The position numbers were made by a program, and so were the translations under genes. A stretch of 64,000 nt of DNA from Ypsolopha sequella (lineage: Eukaryota > Arthropoda > Insecta > Lepidoptera > Ypsolophidae), in NCBI GenBank assembly GCA_934047225.1, contig OW203988.1:806001-870000 (forward strand), read 5' to 3'. Below the pieces are notes generated by a model. The model did no database searches and was not told the DNA's origin. It saw nothing but the letters and a program-made list of their open reading frames with translations. Position 1 is the first letter of the stretch. The number at the start of each line of letters is the position of its first letter. This document shows, one piece after another, positions 1-9,937 of this stretch.

Positions 1-2000
1 AAGATGACTTTTGCTTCATCACTTATGCAGTCACCGATCCTTACTCTTTGACCACGGTCAGTAAGATAATCTTCAAGAAGAGCTAAAGGCAAGCCTCTAA
101 TTCCGGCATTCTCAAGTCTGCTTACAAGGATGGGGACCGAGACAGAGTCAAAGGCCTTTTTTAAATCCAAAAACACAGCAAGACATTTTTTACCCTTGTC
201 GACTTGATTAACAATAATGGAGGTAAGTGCTGAGACAGCATCTTCAGTGGAGAGTCCCTGTCTGAAACCATATTGCGCTTTTGATATTATGTTGAATTTT
301 TCAAGATAGTTGACTAGTCGTACATTTATTAATTTTTCTAAGATCTTTGAAATAACTGGCAGTACAGAGATGGGTCTATAATTATTAGGATCTCCCTTGG
401 CACCACTTTTGTGCACGGGTGTAATGAGCGCTTGCTTAAAGAGTGCAGGAAAAATGCCCTGACTGAAGCAGAGATTTGCCAAATGAGCTATGATTGGGAC
501 TACTAATGAATGAGCAATTTTCAAGAATTTTGTTGTTATATCGTCCCAACCTGGGGCACTTTCAGATTTAAGACTCATAAGTAATGTGTGGACCTCCTTG
601 GGGTCAGTGTCTGTTAACACGAAGGAAGAGACTTGTGATCTTGACGCATTGCTTATATTATTTTGTGGCTGAAGCGTCCCTCTAGAAAGTATGTCTTCAG
701 CCAATGTTTTGCCAACGTTGGCAAAAAAGTCGTTGACAAGATTGACTGATTCATAAGAAGATGCTTTTATATCCAATAATTCTATATTTTTACTTTTGTT
801 TAATTTACGATTTGTTAATTTATTTATTTCCTTCCATAAAGATTTCGGGGATTTACTGGCTTTAGATAATTGCTCTTGTTCATACTTACGTTTAAGTTTT
901 TTAATGAGATTATTGCAGTAGTTTCGGTACCGTCTATATGTTATTTTTAAGATTTCATTTTCTGGGTCAGCTATACTTTTTTTCTGTAGATTATTTCTGT
1001 TTTTGATACAACGTAGAATGCCTTTAGTTATGCAAGGTTTGATAATAAACTTATCACTCGAAACTGATGTAATTTTCGTGTTTTCTTTTACACATGTTCT
1101 TAATTTGTTAATTAACAACTCAGTTACATTTGAAGGATCATTATTAGAAAGTAGTTCCGAAATGTTACTGTCTTTTAGACTAGTGACTGCATTTTCATGG
1201 TCAAATATGATTTTTGTTTTTGCTTTTTTAATTGTTCCTACATTAGATAACTTCAAGAAAATCAAACGGTGATCTGTAACAGTTGTGTTAACCACATTTA
1301 TAGAAGCAGATTCGATGCAGTTTTTATTCAATTTTAGCATAAAGTGATCCAGGCAATTATTATTTCTAGTAGGTAGCGTGTGTCCAGGAAGAATGCAATG
1401 CATTGCTAACATATTAAGGTATTTCTGTCTATTTGTACGCTCATAAGACTGCTCACTGCAGTTATTTCTAATATTTATATTTATATCCCCGGTTATCAAA
1501 ATTTTACTACATGATTTGATAGTTTCTAGTTGTTTATTTAAAGAATTTGTGAAATCTTCTGCTTTTTTAAAGAATGGTGAGCGATAGATACCTAATATAG
1601 TGAGATCTTTTATTTTTTTTTGCAGACATGAACCTTGATTTATCTGTATTTCTTTAACGGAGACTCGGTGGTTATTTTTGACGTATGCAATAACTCCATC
1701 GCATTGGTTTACATGATTGATAGTAGAAAACGACGTATAGTTATCAATTTGAGGGATGGGTTTGTTTGGGTCTAGTCTGCATTCGGTAAGTACCAACAAG
1801 TCTACGTCAAAGCTGAAATGTGTAAGAGTAATAAGTAAACTATCCAGATTCTTGTAAACGCTTCTAATATTTTGCGTAATTATAGTGAGATCTGTCATTT
1901 GTATAGGCATTTGTTTAGAGATATCTTCGACTTGGCATTCAGCTGATTGCGCGATTTCTGAATTATCTATTTCATTTAATACAGTAAGAGGGCTAGACAT
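1..2000 (-). CDS. LINE ORF2: AP-like endonuclease plus reverse transcriptase, partial
   Basis: This polyprotein nicks target DNA and primes reverse transcription of its own RNA at the nick. The frame starts at ATG 2000-1998; an upstream in-frame TGA at 2027-2025 fixes the start. It is open for about 666 codons to the window edge. The N-terminal endonuclease shows TQNIRSV (N44), LTECRL (E73), YRSP, GDININI and TDHRLIF, the usual Asn, Glu, Asp and Asp-His positions of APE-type LINE endonucleases. A basic linker follows, then the reverse transcriptase: SAPGWDD, NYRPISVL, QYGFRQG and LDLKKAFDS (first catalytic Asp, near 150-130). The YxDD box and the C-terminus lie outside the window. Upstream, a 334-bp spacer separates it from ORF1. 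I saw no inactivating change in the visible part. Confidence 0.93.
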   Translation of the reverse strand, partial: MSSPLTVLNEIDNSEIAQSAECQVEDISKQMPIQMTDLTIITQNIRSVYKNLDSLLITLTHFSFDVDLLVLTECRLDPNKPIPQIDNYTSFSTINHVNQCDGVIAYVKNNHRVSVKEIQINQGSCLQKKIKDLTILGIYRSPFFKKAEDFTNSLNKQLETIKSCSKILITGDININIRNNCSEQSYERTNRQKYLNMLAMHCILPGHTLPTRNNNCLDHFMLKLNKNCIESASINVVNTTVTDHRLIFLKLSNVGTIKKAKTKIIFDHENAVTSLKDSNISELLSNNDPSNVTELLINKLRTCVKENTKITSVSSDKFIIKPCITKGILRCIKNRNNLQKKSIADPENEILKITYRRYRNYCNNLIKKLKRKYEQEQLSKASKSPKSLWKEINKLTNRKLNKSKNIELLDIKASSYESVNLVNDFFANVGKTLAEDILSRGTLQPQNNISNASRSQVSSFVLTDTDPKEVHTLLMSLKSESAPGWDDITTKFLKIAHSLVVPIIAHLANLCFSQGIFPALFKQALITPVHKSGAKGDPNNYRPISVLPVISKILEKLINVRLVNYLEKFNIISKAQYGFRQGLSTEDAVSALTSIIVNQVDKGKKCLAVFLDLKKAFDSVSVPILVSRLENAGIRGLPLALLEDYLTDRGQRVRIGDCISDEAKVI

Positions 2001-2334
2001 TTGAAGGGAAAAGATTTTTATGTGTCATTTCCAAGACCAGACAAAACATGTAGTGTAAGTATAGAATTTTATTTACATTTAAATTTAAACTGAGAGGGAA
2101 CAATTTTAGGTTTAAGGCGGCATAATTGGTGATTGATGTATTTGTGTATGAAGTATAAATACATGTGACATGTATTTGATGATGGGAATTGGTGAGACTG
2201 GTTGTGTGTTTAATGTGTGCGAGTTGATTGTTCGTGTATTGTTTGTATAATCTTATTTTAATTCTATATAATAATAAGTATGGTAGATTACCCTTAAGTG
2301 GAATTATGAAGTTCGAAGTTCTATATTTACCTAG
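2001..2334. other. Spacer between LINE ORF1 and ORF2
   Basis: AT-rich stretch with no coding frame. It is unusually long for a LINE inter-ORF gap, where overlaps or a few bases are common. How ORF2 is translated from the bicistronic RNA is therefore not obvious; I see no clear internal start signal. Confidence 0.6.
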
Positions 2335-3198
2335 TCATTTCGCTACCATTAGAGAATGAACTTGCGATTCCGATTTTATAACAATAATAGGCGAGTTTTC
2401 GTCTCTTCTCACGTATACTCTTCCGAATCCGGTCCAACAAAACTTATATATCTTTGATTTTACTAGTTCTCGAGCCAGGAAGTATAGGCGAGAGCTTTTA
2501 GTGGTCAGCTGTTCAGATACGAAAATGGGGGTATCTTCTTGTTTGGTAAAACCCAAATGCTTAGCACAAAGCTTTTCCTTATTTTTATTATTAAATACTT
2601 TACATTTCTTTAGCATTTCAGTCTTTTGGATAGTTGATGATGTTTCTACAATTATTGGAGTATTCCCGTTCACTTCCTTCTTCCCACGAACTCTGTAAAT
2701 GTCTTTAATGTCTGATTTTTCCATACTACAGCCGATGGACTTTGAGAGTGACACTACAACTTTAATCAAATCGTCTTTGGTTTCTGATGCGGTTTTTGGC
2801 ACATTTTTTAATTCTAAATTTGCCTTATGGCTTCCTCTCTGCATGTCTTCAATTTTATCCTCTAAAATTGTGATGTGTTCTTTATCCTTTTTGGCTTCTA
2901 TTTCCATTTGCGCAATCTTCTTTTTAAATTCTTCATTTTGCGCCGTTAAAAAGGATATGGAGTTTTCTATATTTCGGTTTGACTGTTGAATCTCAATTAA
3001 TGTGGGCGTTATTTTTTTGAGTTCATTACCTTGCTGAGTTATCAGAGATCGAATCATATTTTTCATTTCCTCCTTGAAGATATCATAAGCTGGTTCAGTT
3101 TCTTCTTCCCGCCTCCTTTTGTTGCGTTGGTTAGTAAAGGAGGGAGAGGTATATCCTGCATTTTCGTCGAGATTTGAGTCAGAGAGCGATCTATTCAT
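2335..3198 (-). CDS. LINE ORF1: coiled-coil protein with baculovirus FP-like C-terminus
   Basis: A 287-residue protein expected to bind element RNA and form the retrotransposition particle. A Lys/Arg/Glu-rich N-terminus (NKRRREEE, about 27-34) precedes a long charged helical stretch, roughly residues 40-120, with heptad-like spacing that should form a coiled coil. The C-terminal ~150 residues (IYRVRGKK, PIIVE, FVSEQLT, FCWTGFGRVYVRR) resemble the domain shared by baculovirus FP25K and ORF1 proteins of many lepidopteran LINEs. There is no CCHC zinc knuckle. The start is the first ATG of the frame. ORF2 of the same element lies 334 bp downstream. The FP-type assignment comes from recalled motif resemblance. 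Confidence 0.85.
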   Translation of the reverse strand: MNRSLSDSNLDENAGYTSPSFTNQRNKRRREEETEPAYDIFKEEMKNMIRSLITQQGNELKKITPTLIEIQQSNRNIENSISFLTAQNEEFKKKIAQMEIEAKKDKEHITILEDKIEDMQRGSHKANLELKNVPKTASETKDDLIKVVVSLSKSIGCSMEKSDIKDIYRVRGKKEVNGNTPIIVETSSTIQKTEMLKKCKVFNNKNKEKLCAKHLGFTKQEDTPIFVSEQLTTKSSRLYFLARELVKSKIYKFCWTGFGRVYVRRDENSPIIVIKSESQVHSLMVAK

Positions 3199-3500
3199 TA
3201 TTACAGATTATTCACTTTTAAAGTTGAGACGCACGCTCGTAGCACAAAACACTGCCAGATATATATTTCGTAGAAGTTCGTCAGCGAGGCGAAGCTCCGT
3301 AGCACTGCGTAGAGGCTGCGTAGGCGATAACCGAGGTGATGTGAGCTGCTGCTTGCCGCTTCAAGAGAGAGAGGCAAATTATGAGGGGCCTCTCTTTTAC
3401 TCGAGGGTCGTGGGGGGCAGGGCAGGGAACCGGTCAAGCACGTCCGATCGCCTTTCTTTTGGAAAAATACCACACTGCACTATGCGATTGTAGGCTATAA
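3199..3500 (-). other. Probable LINE 5' untranslated leader
   Basis: GC-richer sequence upstream of ORF1, ending about where the AT-rich flank begins. It would contain the internal promoter expected of a LINE, but I cannot point to a specific promoter motif. Short open frames here look like chance frames. Confidence 0.45.
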
Positions 3501-3559
3501 GAGTTTAGTAATTCGGACTAATTTTAGTTGTTAATTTTAATAAATATATTTCTGACACC

Positions 3560-3795
3560 GCCGGTAACACGTCCACCTATGAACAGACCAGAGAAGGAAG
3601 GAATACTAATGCTATTTTTGTGCTAAATTTCATGTCTTTACCTTAAATGGTGCTAAAGTTATGGGGTTGTGACATACGGACGGATGGACAACGGAGTCTC
3701 ACCATAAAGGTTCCTTTTGTACCCTTTAGGTACTCTACGGAACCCTAAATAGCACCTGAGTGCGAGTCGGACTCACATTCAAAGGGTTCCGACAT
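3560..3795. repeat. Relic of lepidopteran 'tacggaaccct' dispersed repeat
   Basis: Carries the block GACGGATGGACAACGGAGTCT, then 'ggaacccta', then 'gagtgcgagtcggactc' and 'aaagggttccg'. The same modules recur at 4800-5830, 5990-6056 and 8478-8556. They mark a very common lepidopteran dispersed repeat whose transposon class I cannot decide from sequence alone. Confidence 0.65.
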
Positions 3796-4084
3796 AAATA
3801 TCATATTAGTATTATTCTAACATGTGAGTGGTTCTGTACCACACACATACACACCCTCTCACACATACAATATAAATATACTGCTAGTATCTCTAAGAAA
3901 TTAACATTAATTAATTACAGACTGTAAAAGGGAATAGACTATATGAGACAGGTAGACAAAGATATATATGTTTTTCTTTTTTTCATTAACCTGAATTCCT
4001 GCTGTCTTGTATTTTCTTATCCCTTAGTTAAAGTAGATATAAGTCATTTGTATAGTATAATAATAATTATGTTAATAAAATATT

Positions 4085-4330
4085 TTTATAAAACACCGTT
4101 CAACGGCCTTTTTTATTTTTTATATATATGTTTTACTTCATATAAATACAAACATTTAAATGGTTTTAGTCGCTATATTTCGACCCCTCTGTGGGGCCGT
4201 CATCAGGCGAATAGGAAAAATCTGGGGGCACGGCAGTGCCCCCGCCTAGTCTCGCGGAACGGCCGTACCATCCTTTTCTCGAAGCAACTCACGGCACTTT
4301 CAACCCCCCTGTATCTTCGTTGTGGGTAAA
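4085..4330. repeat. Dispersed repeat with strong GGGGGCAC/GTGCCCCC hairpin
   Basis: At 4224-4243 a perfect 8-bp stem (GGGGGCAC ... GTGCCCCC) closes a 4-nt loop. It is embedded in a GC-rich patch in otherwise AT-rich DNA. The composition break suggests an inserted repeat. The short plus-strand frame across it is not convincing as a gene. Confidence 0.5.
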
Positions 4331-4800
4331 GCTAGAAGTCTGAAATTTCAGTTACCAAGAGTACTTACTGATCCTACTTCTGACTCCAAATAAAAACTTT
4401 GTACCTATATTTGATTACGAAATATCTCAAGTCAAAGTTCCCTTATTTTGTCACTGACTGACTGACACATCATCAAAAGTCTAAAGGTGTTCTAGCAGGC
4501 CTACAAACTTGAAATTTTGCATGCGGTTAGTGTTAAGTGTACATTGCAACAAAAAAATATAAAAATGTTATTTGCGGTTGGTAATTTAATATTTCCATAC
4601 AAAGTCTATACAAAATGTATGTTTCCAGCTGCATCTATAAATTTGTATGACACTAGATGACGTTGGTGGTATGCTGCTTTGCATTAAAGACATCTACCAC
4701 AAAAAATTCTACCTCGTGACGCTAGATGGTAAAAAGTGTAAAAAAATGTATACCTTTATTTCCGAAAATAGACCAAGTAGTAAAAATAAAAAATAAAACC
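4331..4800. repeat. Old Helitron-like fragment and AT-rich sequence
   Basis: At 4455-4525 the string 'gactgactgac' is followed by 'tacaaacttgaaattttgca', the same order as just inside the 5' ends of the Helitrons at 37325 and 51531. No terminus is recognisable, so this looks like a decayed internal piece. The rest shows nothing I recognise. Confidence 0.4.
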
Positions 4801-5830
4801 GTTAAAGTGCGAAAAAAAAACCGGTAAAGTGCGAATCGAACTCGCGCATAAAGGGTTCCGTACCCCTACACAATACGGGTACGGAACCCTAAAAGTAAAT
4901 AACAACCATATAGATGCCATAGCAACATTAAGGCGACAAAAACAAAGCGATAAAACGGTAGCGCCTGACAAACAATTTGGTACCTTTTTAGTACGGAACC
5001 CTAATTTTCATTAGTTTACTTTAAAGTATTTACTACAGACTGCCCAAAGTTTAAACTTGTACTTGTATGTATTACCGTTCTAAAGATAGAGCCTTTGTTA
5101 TAATAATCTGTTCCTTGGGTAAGGAACCCTAAAAAGGGTGGTTTATAATGTTTGATACATTCACAATTAGTCTATTTAAGAAGAGAATATCAACATTTCG
5201 TAATTAAGTCACAAAAAAAACGGTAAAGTGCGAATCCGACTCGCACATAAAGGGTTCCGTACCCCCACACAATACGGTTATGGAACCCTAAAAGTAAATT
5301 GCAACAACATAGATCTATGCCATAGCACCATCAAGGCGACAAAAAACAAAGCGATAAAACGGTAGCGCCTGACAAAAAATTCGGTACCTTTTTAGGAAGG
5401 AACCCTCATTTTTTATTACTTGTTATTTTACTTTAAAGTAGTCTGCCTAAATTTTCAACTTGTAGGTACTTGTATGTATAACCGTTCTAACAATAGAGCC
5501 TTTGTTATAATAATCTGTGGTTGGGTAAGGAACCCTAAAACACATTTAGTCTATTTAAGAAGAGAAATATCAACATTTGGTAAATAAGTCGCTATTAAAC
5601 CGGATAAGTGCAAGTCGGACTCGCTCACGAAGGGTTCCGTACTACCATCACACAATATGGGTACGAAACCCCAAACCATTATGGTAAATACCAACAATAA
5701 AGATGACATAGCAACATAAAGGCGACAAAAAACAAGGCGCTTAAATGGTAGCGCCTGACAAACAAATCAGCACCTTTTGAATAAGGAACTCTAACATTTA
5801 TCTGCCCAAAATTGTTATATTATAAAGATA
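4800..5830 (+). repeat. Three tandem copies of a ~400-bp 'gggttccgta' repeat
   Basis: Copies begin near 4805, 5222 and 5600, each with 'gtaaagtgcgaatc' or a variant. Each then has a hairpin arm pair, 'aggcgacaaaaa', 'ggtagcgcctgaca', 'agagcctttgttataataat' and 'tctatttaagaagaga' in the same order. Copy 1 has a perfect 14-bp stem (AGGGTTCCGTACCC ... GGGTACGGAACCCT) at about 4852-4890; the stem weakens in copies 2 and 3. Copy 3 is the most decayed. Tandem placement of a normally dispersed repeat points to local duplication after insertion. Confidence 0.8.
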
Positions 5831-6325
5831 GAGCTGAAACAAATAACGTCGAATAATTGGACCCCCCCTTGGATTTGCATTTCATATTATTATTTGCCGT
5901 GATAGAGGACAAAGTAACATATATTATATGAAAATATTTACGCGCTATATTCACCTATACCGCCTGAAGCTGTAGACCCCTGTGATAGATGGATAGACAG
6001 CGGAGGCTTAGTAATAGGGTCACGGAATCTTAGGTTACGGAACCCTAAAAATCAAGGCAAAATGTTATTTATCCAGTAAAGCTTACAGGAAAAATAAAGC
6101 TGCTAATCTTGTATTATTTGTATATGCATCCTCTATGATGTAGGTATAATGAAATGTCTTTGTACTCGTTAGTCATTGAATAAAGACCAGGTTTAGACAT
6201 AATAATGTACTCTGTGGTTTAGACTGACAAGCCTGCCTTTCACTTCATGGTCAAAAGAAATATTAACCTGCCTGTTGCATCTAATTGTGGATAATAATAA
6301 TAATAACTAACCGTAAAAATGAATA
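5831..6325. other. AT-rich sequence with one short dispersed-repeat relic
   Basis: The piece 5990-6056 (GATAGACAGCGGAGGCTTAG ... 'acggaacccta') matches the 3' module of the dispersed repeat at 3560. The remainder has no recognisable feature. Confidence 0.5.
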
Positions 6326-6783
6326 TTGCAATGTAGCCTGAAATATTGTCCACACCTAGTTGTCCCTATAGCTGGAGATGGTTTATGTTGGTTCCATTCT
6401 TTGTCATTCTCTATGTATGAGAACATTGAGTCGTCGTATGACATTAGGTTTGCGGTAGTCGAGTATGTGGAAGCGCATTGGGATGAAATGCAACTTTATA
6501 CGTGTGACGAGCGTAGAGACACATTGACGCTGACCTGTACTCGACAGCAATGATGAAAACTACCACCTACGGTTCCGTATCCGAACTTATGGGAGCCACT
6601 TCTTTGTATCCATTTACTTTCGAGGTTTACAAAAATAACCGTTTGAGAGGATCATTTAGTGGCGATCCTGGGACGCCAGTGAACGTTTACAATTCTCTGG
6701 TAGTTTCTTAGGTGGTCATTATGAAGTGCTCCTTCCCGATACTAGTTTCTCTGGAGTATGTCCAAATGATCAGTAAAAGGGAG
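6310..6783 (+). pseudogene. Decayed OTU-type cysteine protease domain
   Basis: OTU proteases cleave ubiquitin linkages; transposons sometimes carry the domain. The parts appear in three successive frames. From 6326, PIAGDGLCWFHSLSF supplies the Asp-Gly-x-Cys nucleophile motif, followed by a helix-like DIRFAVVEYVEAHW. From about 6577, a second frame reads SLYPFTFEVYKNN and GDPGTPVNVY. From 6711, a third frame reads GGHYEVLLP, the catalytic-His motif. So at least two frameshifts and an early stop separate Cys from His, and no functional enzyme can be made. No neighbouring Helitron or Polinton gene is recognisable, so the parent element is unknown. Family recognition rests on the Cys and His motifs in the right order and spacing. 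Confidence 0.7.
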
Positions 6784-6843
6784 TGGGCTTTAAGAAAATC
6801 CGTAGCTGACGTGCAAGTAATATTACCCGAGAAGAAAAAAAGG

Positions 6844-6963
6844 AGTACAGTGGAGACCACATCAAGCTATACACTTGCAGTACAACATTAGTCCCTACAG
6901 AGAAGAATATAAGATAGGTACAAAGTCCAATGTGTCTTACTTGATGCGGTCTCCACTGTACTA
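6844..6963. repeat. 23-bp inverted repeat (120-bp hairpin)
   Basis: AGTACAGTGGAGACC...ATCAAG at 6844-6866 pairs with its complement at 6941-6963, with one mismatch. The loop is about 74 bp. It sits next to the larger palindrome at 6982. Confidence 0.75.
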
Positions 6964-6981
6964 CCTACAAAAAGAAATGAG

Positions 6982-7593
6982 ATCCCATCAAAAACATAAA
7001 ATGTACAAAAATGTCGAGTCTCGCAATGCAATCCTTCCACCGTAAAAAGTTGTGAGATCTTATGTAAAGCCAAGTCTGTTATTTTAGTTTGTATGGAAGC
7101 ACCTTTTCATTTTAGTTAGTATGGGAGCACCTATTGAACAAATGTATCATTAATTGTTTCCTAATTAGTTACCTACCAACTTTAAGTGACTGTATTAATA
7201 TTAGTCATCTTTATTTCTCTAATAAAATATAGTGACTTGGCAATCGCAGAGCACAAATAAAGCGCTGATGCGTAGAAATATCTTCTCAAATCGCTAACAA
7301 ATTGGTATTAGGTAGATATGTTGGTGTGCGATTGCGAAGTCACTATATTTTATTATAGAAATAAAGATGACTAATATTAATACAGTCACTTAATGTTGGT
7401 AGGTAACTAATTAGGAAACAATTAATGATAAATTTTTTCAATAGGTGCTCCCATACTAACTAAAATGAAAAGGTGCTTCCATACAAACTAAAATAACAGA
7501 CTTGGCTTTACATAAGATCTCACAACTTTTTACGGTGGAAGGATTGCATTGCGAGACTCGACATTTTTGTACATTTTATGTTTTTGATGGGAT
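6982..7593. repeat. 612-bp near-perfect palindrome (268-bp arms)
   Basis: Arm 6982-7249 is almost exactly the reverse complement of 7326-7593, around a ~76-bp spacer. The match starts at 'atcccatcaaaaac' / 'gtttttgatgggat' and continues through 'ctcgcaatgcaatcc', 'ctttacataagatctcac', 'tgggagcacctattg' and 'agtgactt'. Only scattered mismatches are seen. It contains no convincing open frame. It could be a foldback element, a snap-back inverted duplication, or an assembly artefact. Confidence 0.85.
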
Positions 7594-7729
7594 ATTATAT
7601 GACATATATGTATAGGTATTTGAAGTAAGAAAACCGCTGACATCTATTGATATAAAAATATAAAAAGTATACTATAAATCATGAACCAGACTTCAAAAAG
7701 TATAAGTTTTATAGTATATAGTATAAGTT

Positions 7730-8323
7730 TTATATAAAAAAAAGAAAAACGTGCGTACAAGCGTTAAGGCTCTTATTCATGAATATTTTCTGTTTGCCAT
7801 GACGAGTTCCATGTGTAGGTGAGAGACTTTTCATTATTTGCTTGAGGTTGTCAACGAACTCATTTGGTTCGAATTCATCGTCAGATGTGGGATTAATAAA
7901 TGTACCAGGTAGTCTTATTTGTTGGCCAAAAACCATTTCAGCGGGTGAAGCTTTCAGATCTTCTTTGTAAGATGCCTTGATGCCCATCATGATGATTGCA
8001 AGTTCATCAGACCATCTATTGGTGTTATGACACTTTATGGCAGCTTTTATCTGTCTATGCACCCTCTCTATGAGGCCGTTGGCGGATGGGTGATAAGCTG
8101 TAGTGTTGATGTGTTGAAATCCACATAGCTTGGAAAGTGCTGCAAAAACCTGTGAAGTGAACTGTCGGCCTTGGTCTGACGTGACTCTTAAAGGTACACC
8201 GTAGCGGCAGATCCATTCAGTAAATAGCCTGCGAGATACTGTTTCGGCTTCAATGTTACTGAGAGGATATGCTTCTGTTAATCTTGAGAATCGATCATAT
8301 TCATATTGACCTAGTAGGGCCAC
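7730..8323 (-). pseudogene. Ty3/gypsy integrase core fragment
   Basis: Fragment of the retroelement integrase that joins cDNA ends to target DNA. A 197-residue open frame contains the rve core: YDRFSRLTEAYPL (D10), VTSDQGRQFTS (D50) and AYHPSANGLIERVHR (E86). The spacing is D,D35E and the wording is typical of Ty3/gypsy. After about residue 175 the frame leaves the family pattern. Upstream of the first Met the match is broken: 'ggccctactagg' still reads like the family in another frame, so a frameshift lies near 8300-8330. No gag, protease, RT or LTR is visible, so this is an isolated remnant. The ATG is only the first Met of the surviving frame. Confidence 0.85.
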
Positions 8324-8339
8324 TGCCTGTTTCTAGGGG

Positions 8340-8478
8340 AAATCGTTATATTTTAACAGTTATGTACATTTAATATTTTATGACATATATTTTAATAAGA
8401 TTAAATGTTGACTTGTGAAACTTGTATTATATATACCTACTTCGCAAAATAAATTATTTGAATTTAAATTTAAATTTG
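8340..8478 (+). repeat. LINE 3' tail with (TTTAAAT)-type end
   Basis: The string 'gacttgtgaaacttgtatta' through 'aaaataaattatttgaattt' ends in a short AT tandem tail. The reverse complement of the same tail occurs at 15690-15790. It is therefore the shared 3' end of one LINE or SINE family, in plus orientation here. Confidence 0.65.
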
Positions 8479-8556
8479 CAATAGCAATATCAAAGCGACA
8501 AAATCAAAGTCCTAAAAATGGTTACGCCTGACAATCAATCCAGGACCCTCTGGATT
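8478..8556 (+). repeat. Fragment of the 4800-5830 repeat
   Basis: 'atagcaatatcaaagcgaca' and 'ttacgcctgacaatca' match the order seen in each copy at 4800-5830. It directly abuts the LINE tail at 8478, so the tail may have inserted into an older copy. Confidence 0.6.
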
Positions 8557-8624
8557 GGAATTTTGATTATGGGCACTTCGTTCAGGAGGAACGTCAAGTG
8601 TAGCGAAATGTTAAAAAGGTCTCT

Positions 8625-9937
8625 CTGTCCAGCAGTGAACATGGACGAACAAGCTGACACCCAAACTGTCCAGCAGTGAACATGGACGAACAAGCTGACA
8701 CCCAAACTGTCCAGCAGTGAACATGGACGAACAAGCTGACACCCAAACTGTCCAGCAGTGAACATTGACGAACAAGCTGACACCCAAACTGTCCAGCAGT
8801 GAACATGGACGAACAAGCTGACACCCAAACTGTCCACCAGTGAACATGGACGAACAAGCTGACACCCAAACTGTCCAGCAGTGAACATTGACGAACAAGC
8901 TGACACCCAAACTGTCCAGCAGTGAACATTGACGAACAAGCTGACACCCAAACTGTCCACCAGTGAACATGGACGAACTAGCTGACACCCAAACTGTCCA
9001 GCAGTGAACATTGACGAACAAGCTGACACCCAAACTGTCCAGCAGTGAACATGGACGAACAAGCTGACACCCAAACTGTCCACCAGTGAACATGGACGAA
9101 CAAGCTGACACCCAAACTGTCCAGCAGTGAACATTGACGAACAAGCTGACACCCAAACTGTCCACCAGTGAACATGGACGAACAAGCTGACACCCAAACT
9201 GTCCAGCAGTGAACATTGACGAACAAGCTGACACCCAAACTGTCCAGCAGTGAACATGGACGAACAAGCTGACACCCAAACTGTCCACCAGTGAACATGG
9301 ACGAACAAGCTGACACCCAAACTGTCCAGCAGTGAACATTGACGAACAAGCTGACACCCAAACTGTCCAGCAGTGAACATGGACGAACAAGCTGACACCC
9401 AAACTGTCCAGCAGTGAACATTGACGAACAAGCTGACACCCAAACTGTCCAGCAGTGAACATGGACGAACAAGCTGACACCCAAACTGTCCAGCAGTGAA
9501 CATGGACGAACAAGCTGACACCCAAACTGTCCAGCAGTGAACATGGACGAACAAGCTGACACCCAAACTGTCCAGCAGTGAACATGGACGAACAAGCTGA
9601 CACCCAAACTGTCCAGCAGTGAACATGGACGAACAAGCTGACACCCAAACTGTGCAGCAGTGAACATGGACGAACAAGCTGACACCCAAACTGTCCAGCA
9701 GTGAACATGGACGAACAAGCTGACACCCAAACTGTCCAGCAGTGAACATGGACGAACAAGCTGACACCCAAACTGTCCAGCAGTGAACATGGACGAACAA
9801 GCTGACACCCAAACTGTCCAGCAGTGAACATGGACGAACAAGCTGACACCCAAACTGTCCAGCAGTGAACATGGACGAACAAGCTGACACCCAAACTGTC
9901 CAGCAGTGAACATGGACGAACAAGCTGACACCCAAAC
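8625..9937. repeat. 41-bp minisatellite, 32 copies
   Basis: The unit begins 'ctgtccagcagtgaacatgg' and ends 'acacccaaa'. The span of 1313 bp equals 32.0 units, and the phase checked at 9650 is exact, so I see no indels. Two sites vary, catgg/cattg and ccagcag/ccaccag, plus singletons (gcagcag at 9654, aactagc near 8977). Because 41 is not a multiple of 3 and the unit lacks minus-strand stops, all three minus frames stay open for up to 480 codons. These are not genes. Confidence 0.97.

Larger units (their letters stand above)
1..3500 (-). mobile_element. Two-ORF LINE (non-LTR retrotransposon), 3' end beyond window
   Basis: Going leftwards on the minus strand the order is a 5' leader (about 3500-3199), ORF1 (3198-2335), a 334-bp spacer and ORF2 (from 2000), which leaves the window still open. 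This ORF1 plus endonuclease-RT ORF2 layout is the standard LINE plan. I translated ORF2 codon by codon across positions 300-1260 and through the endonuclease region and saw no stop or frameshift, so the copy looks young. The 5' boundary near 3500 is approximate because no target-site duplication can be seen without the 3' end. The element probably belongs to the Jockey/CR1 assemblage, but the clade is inferred. Confidence 0.85.
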
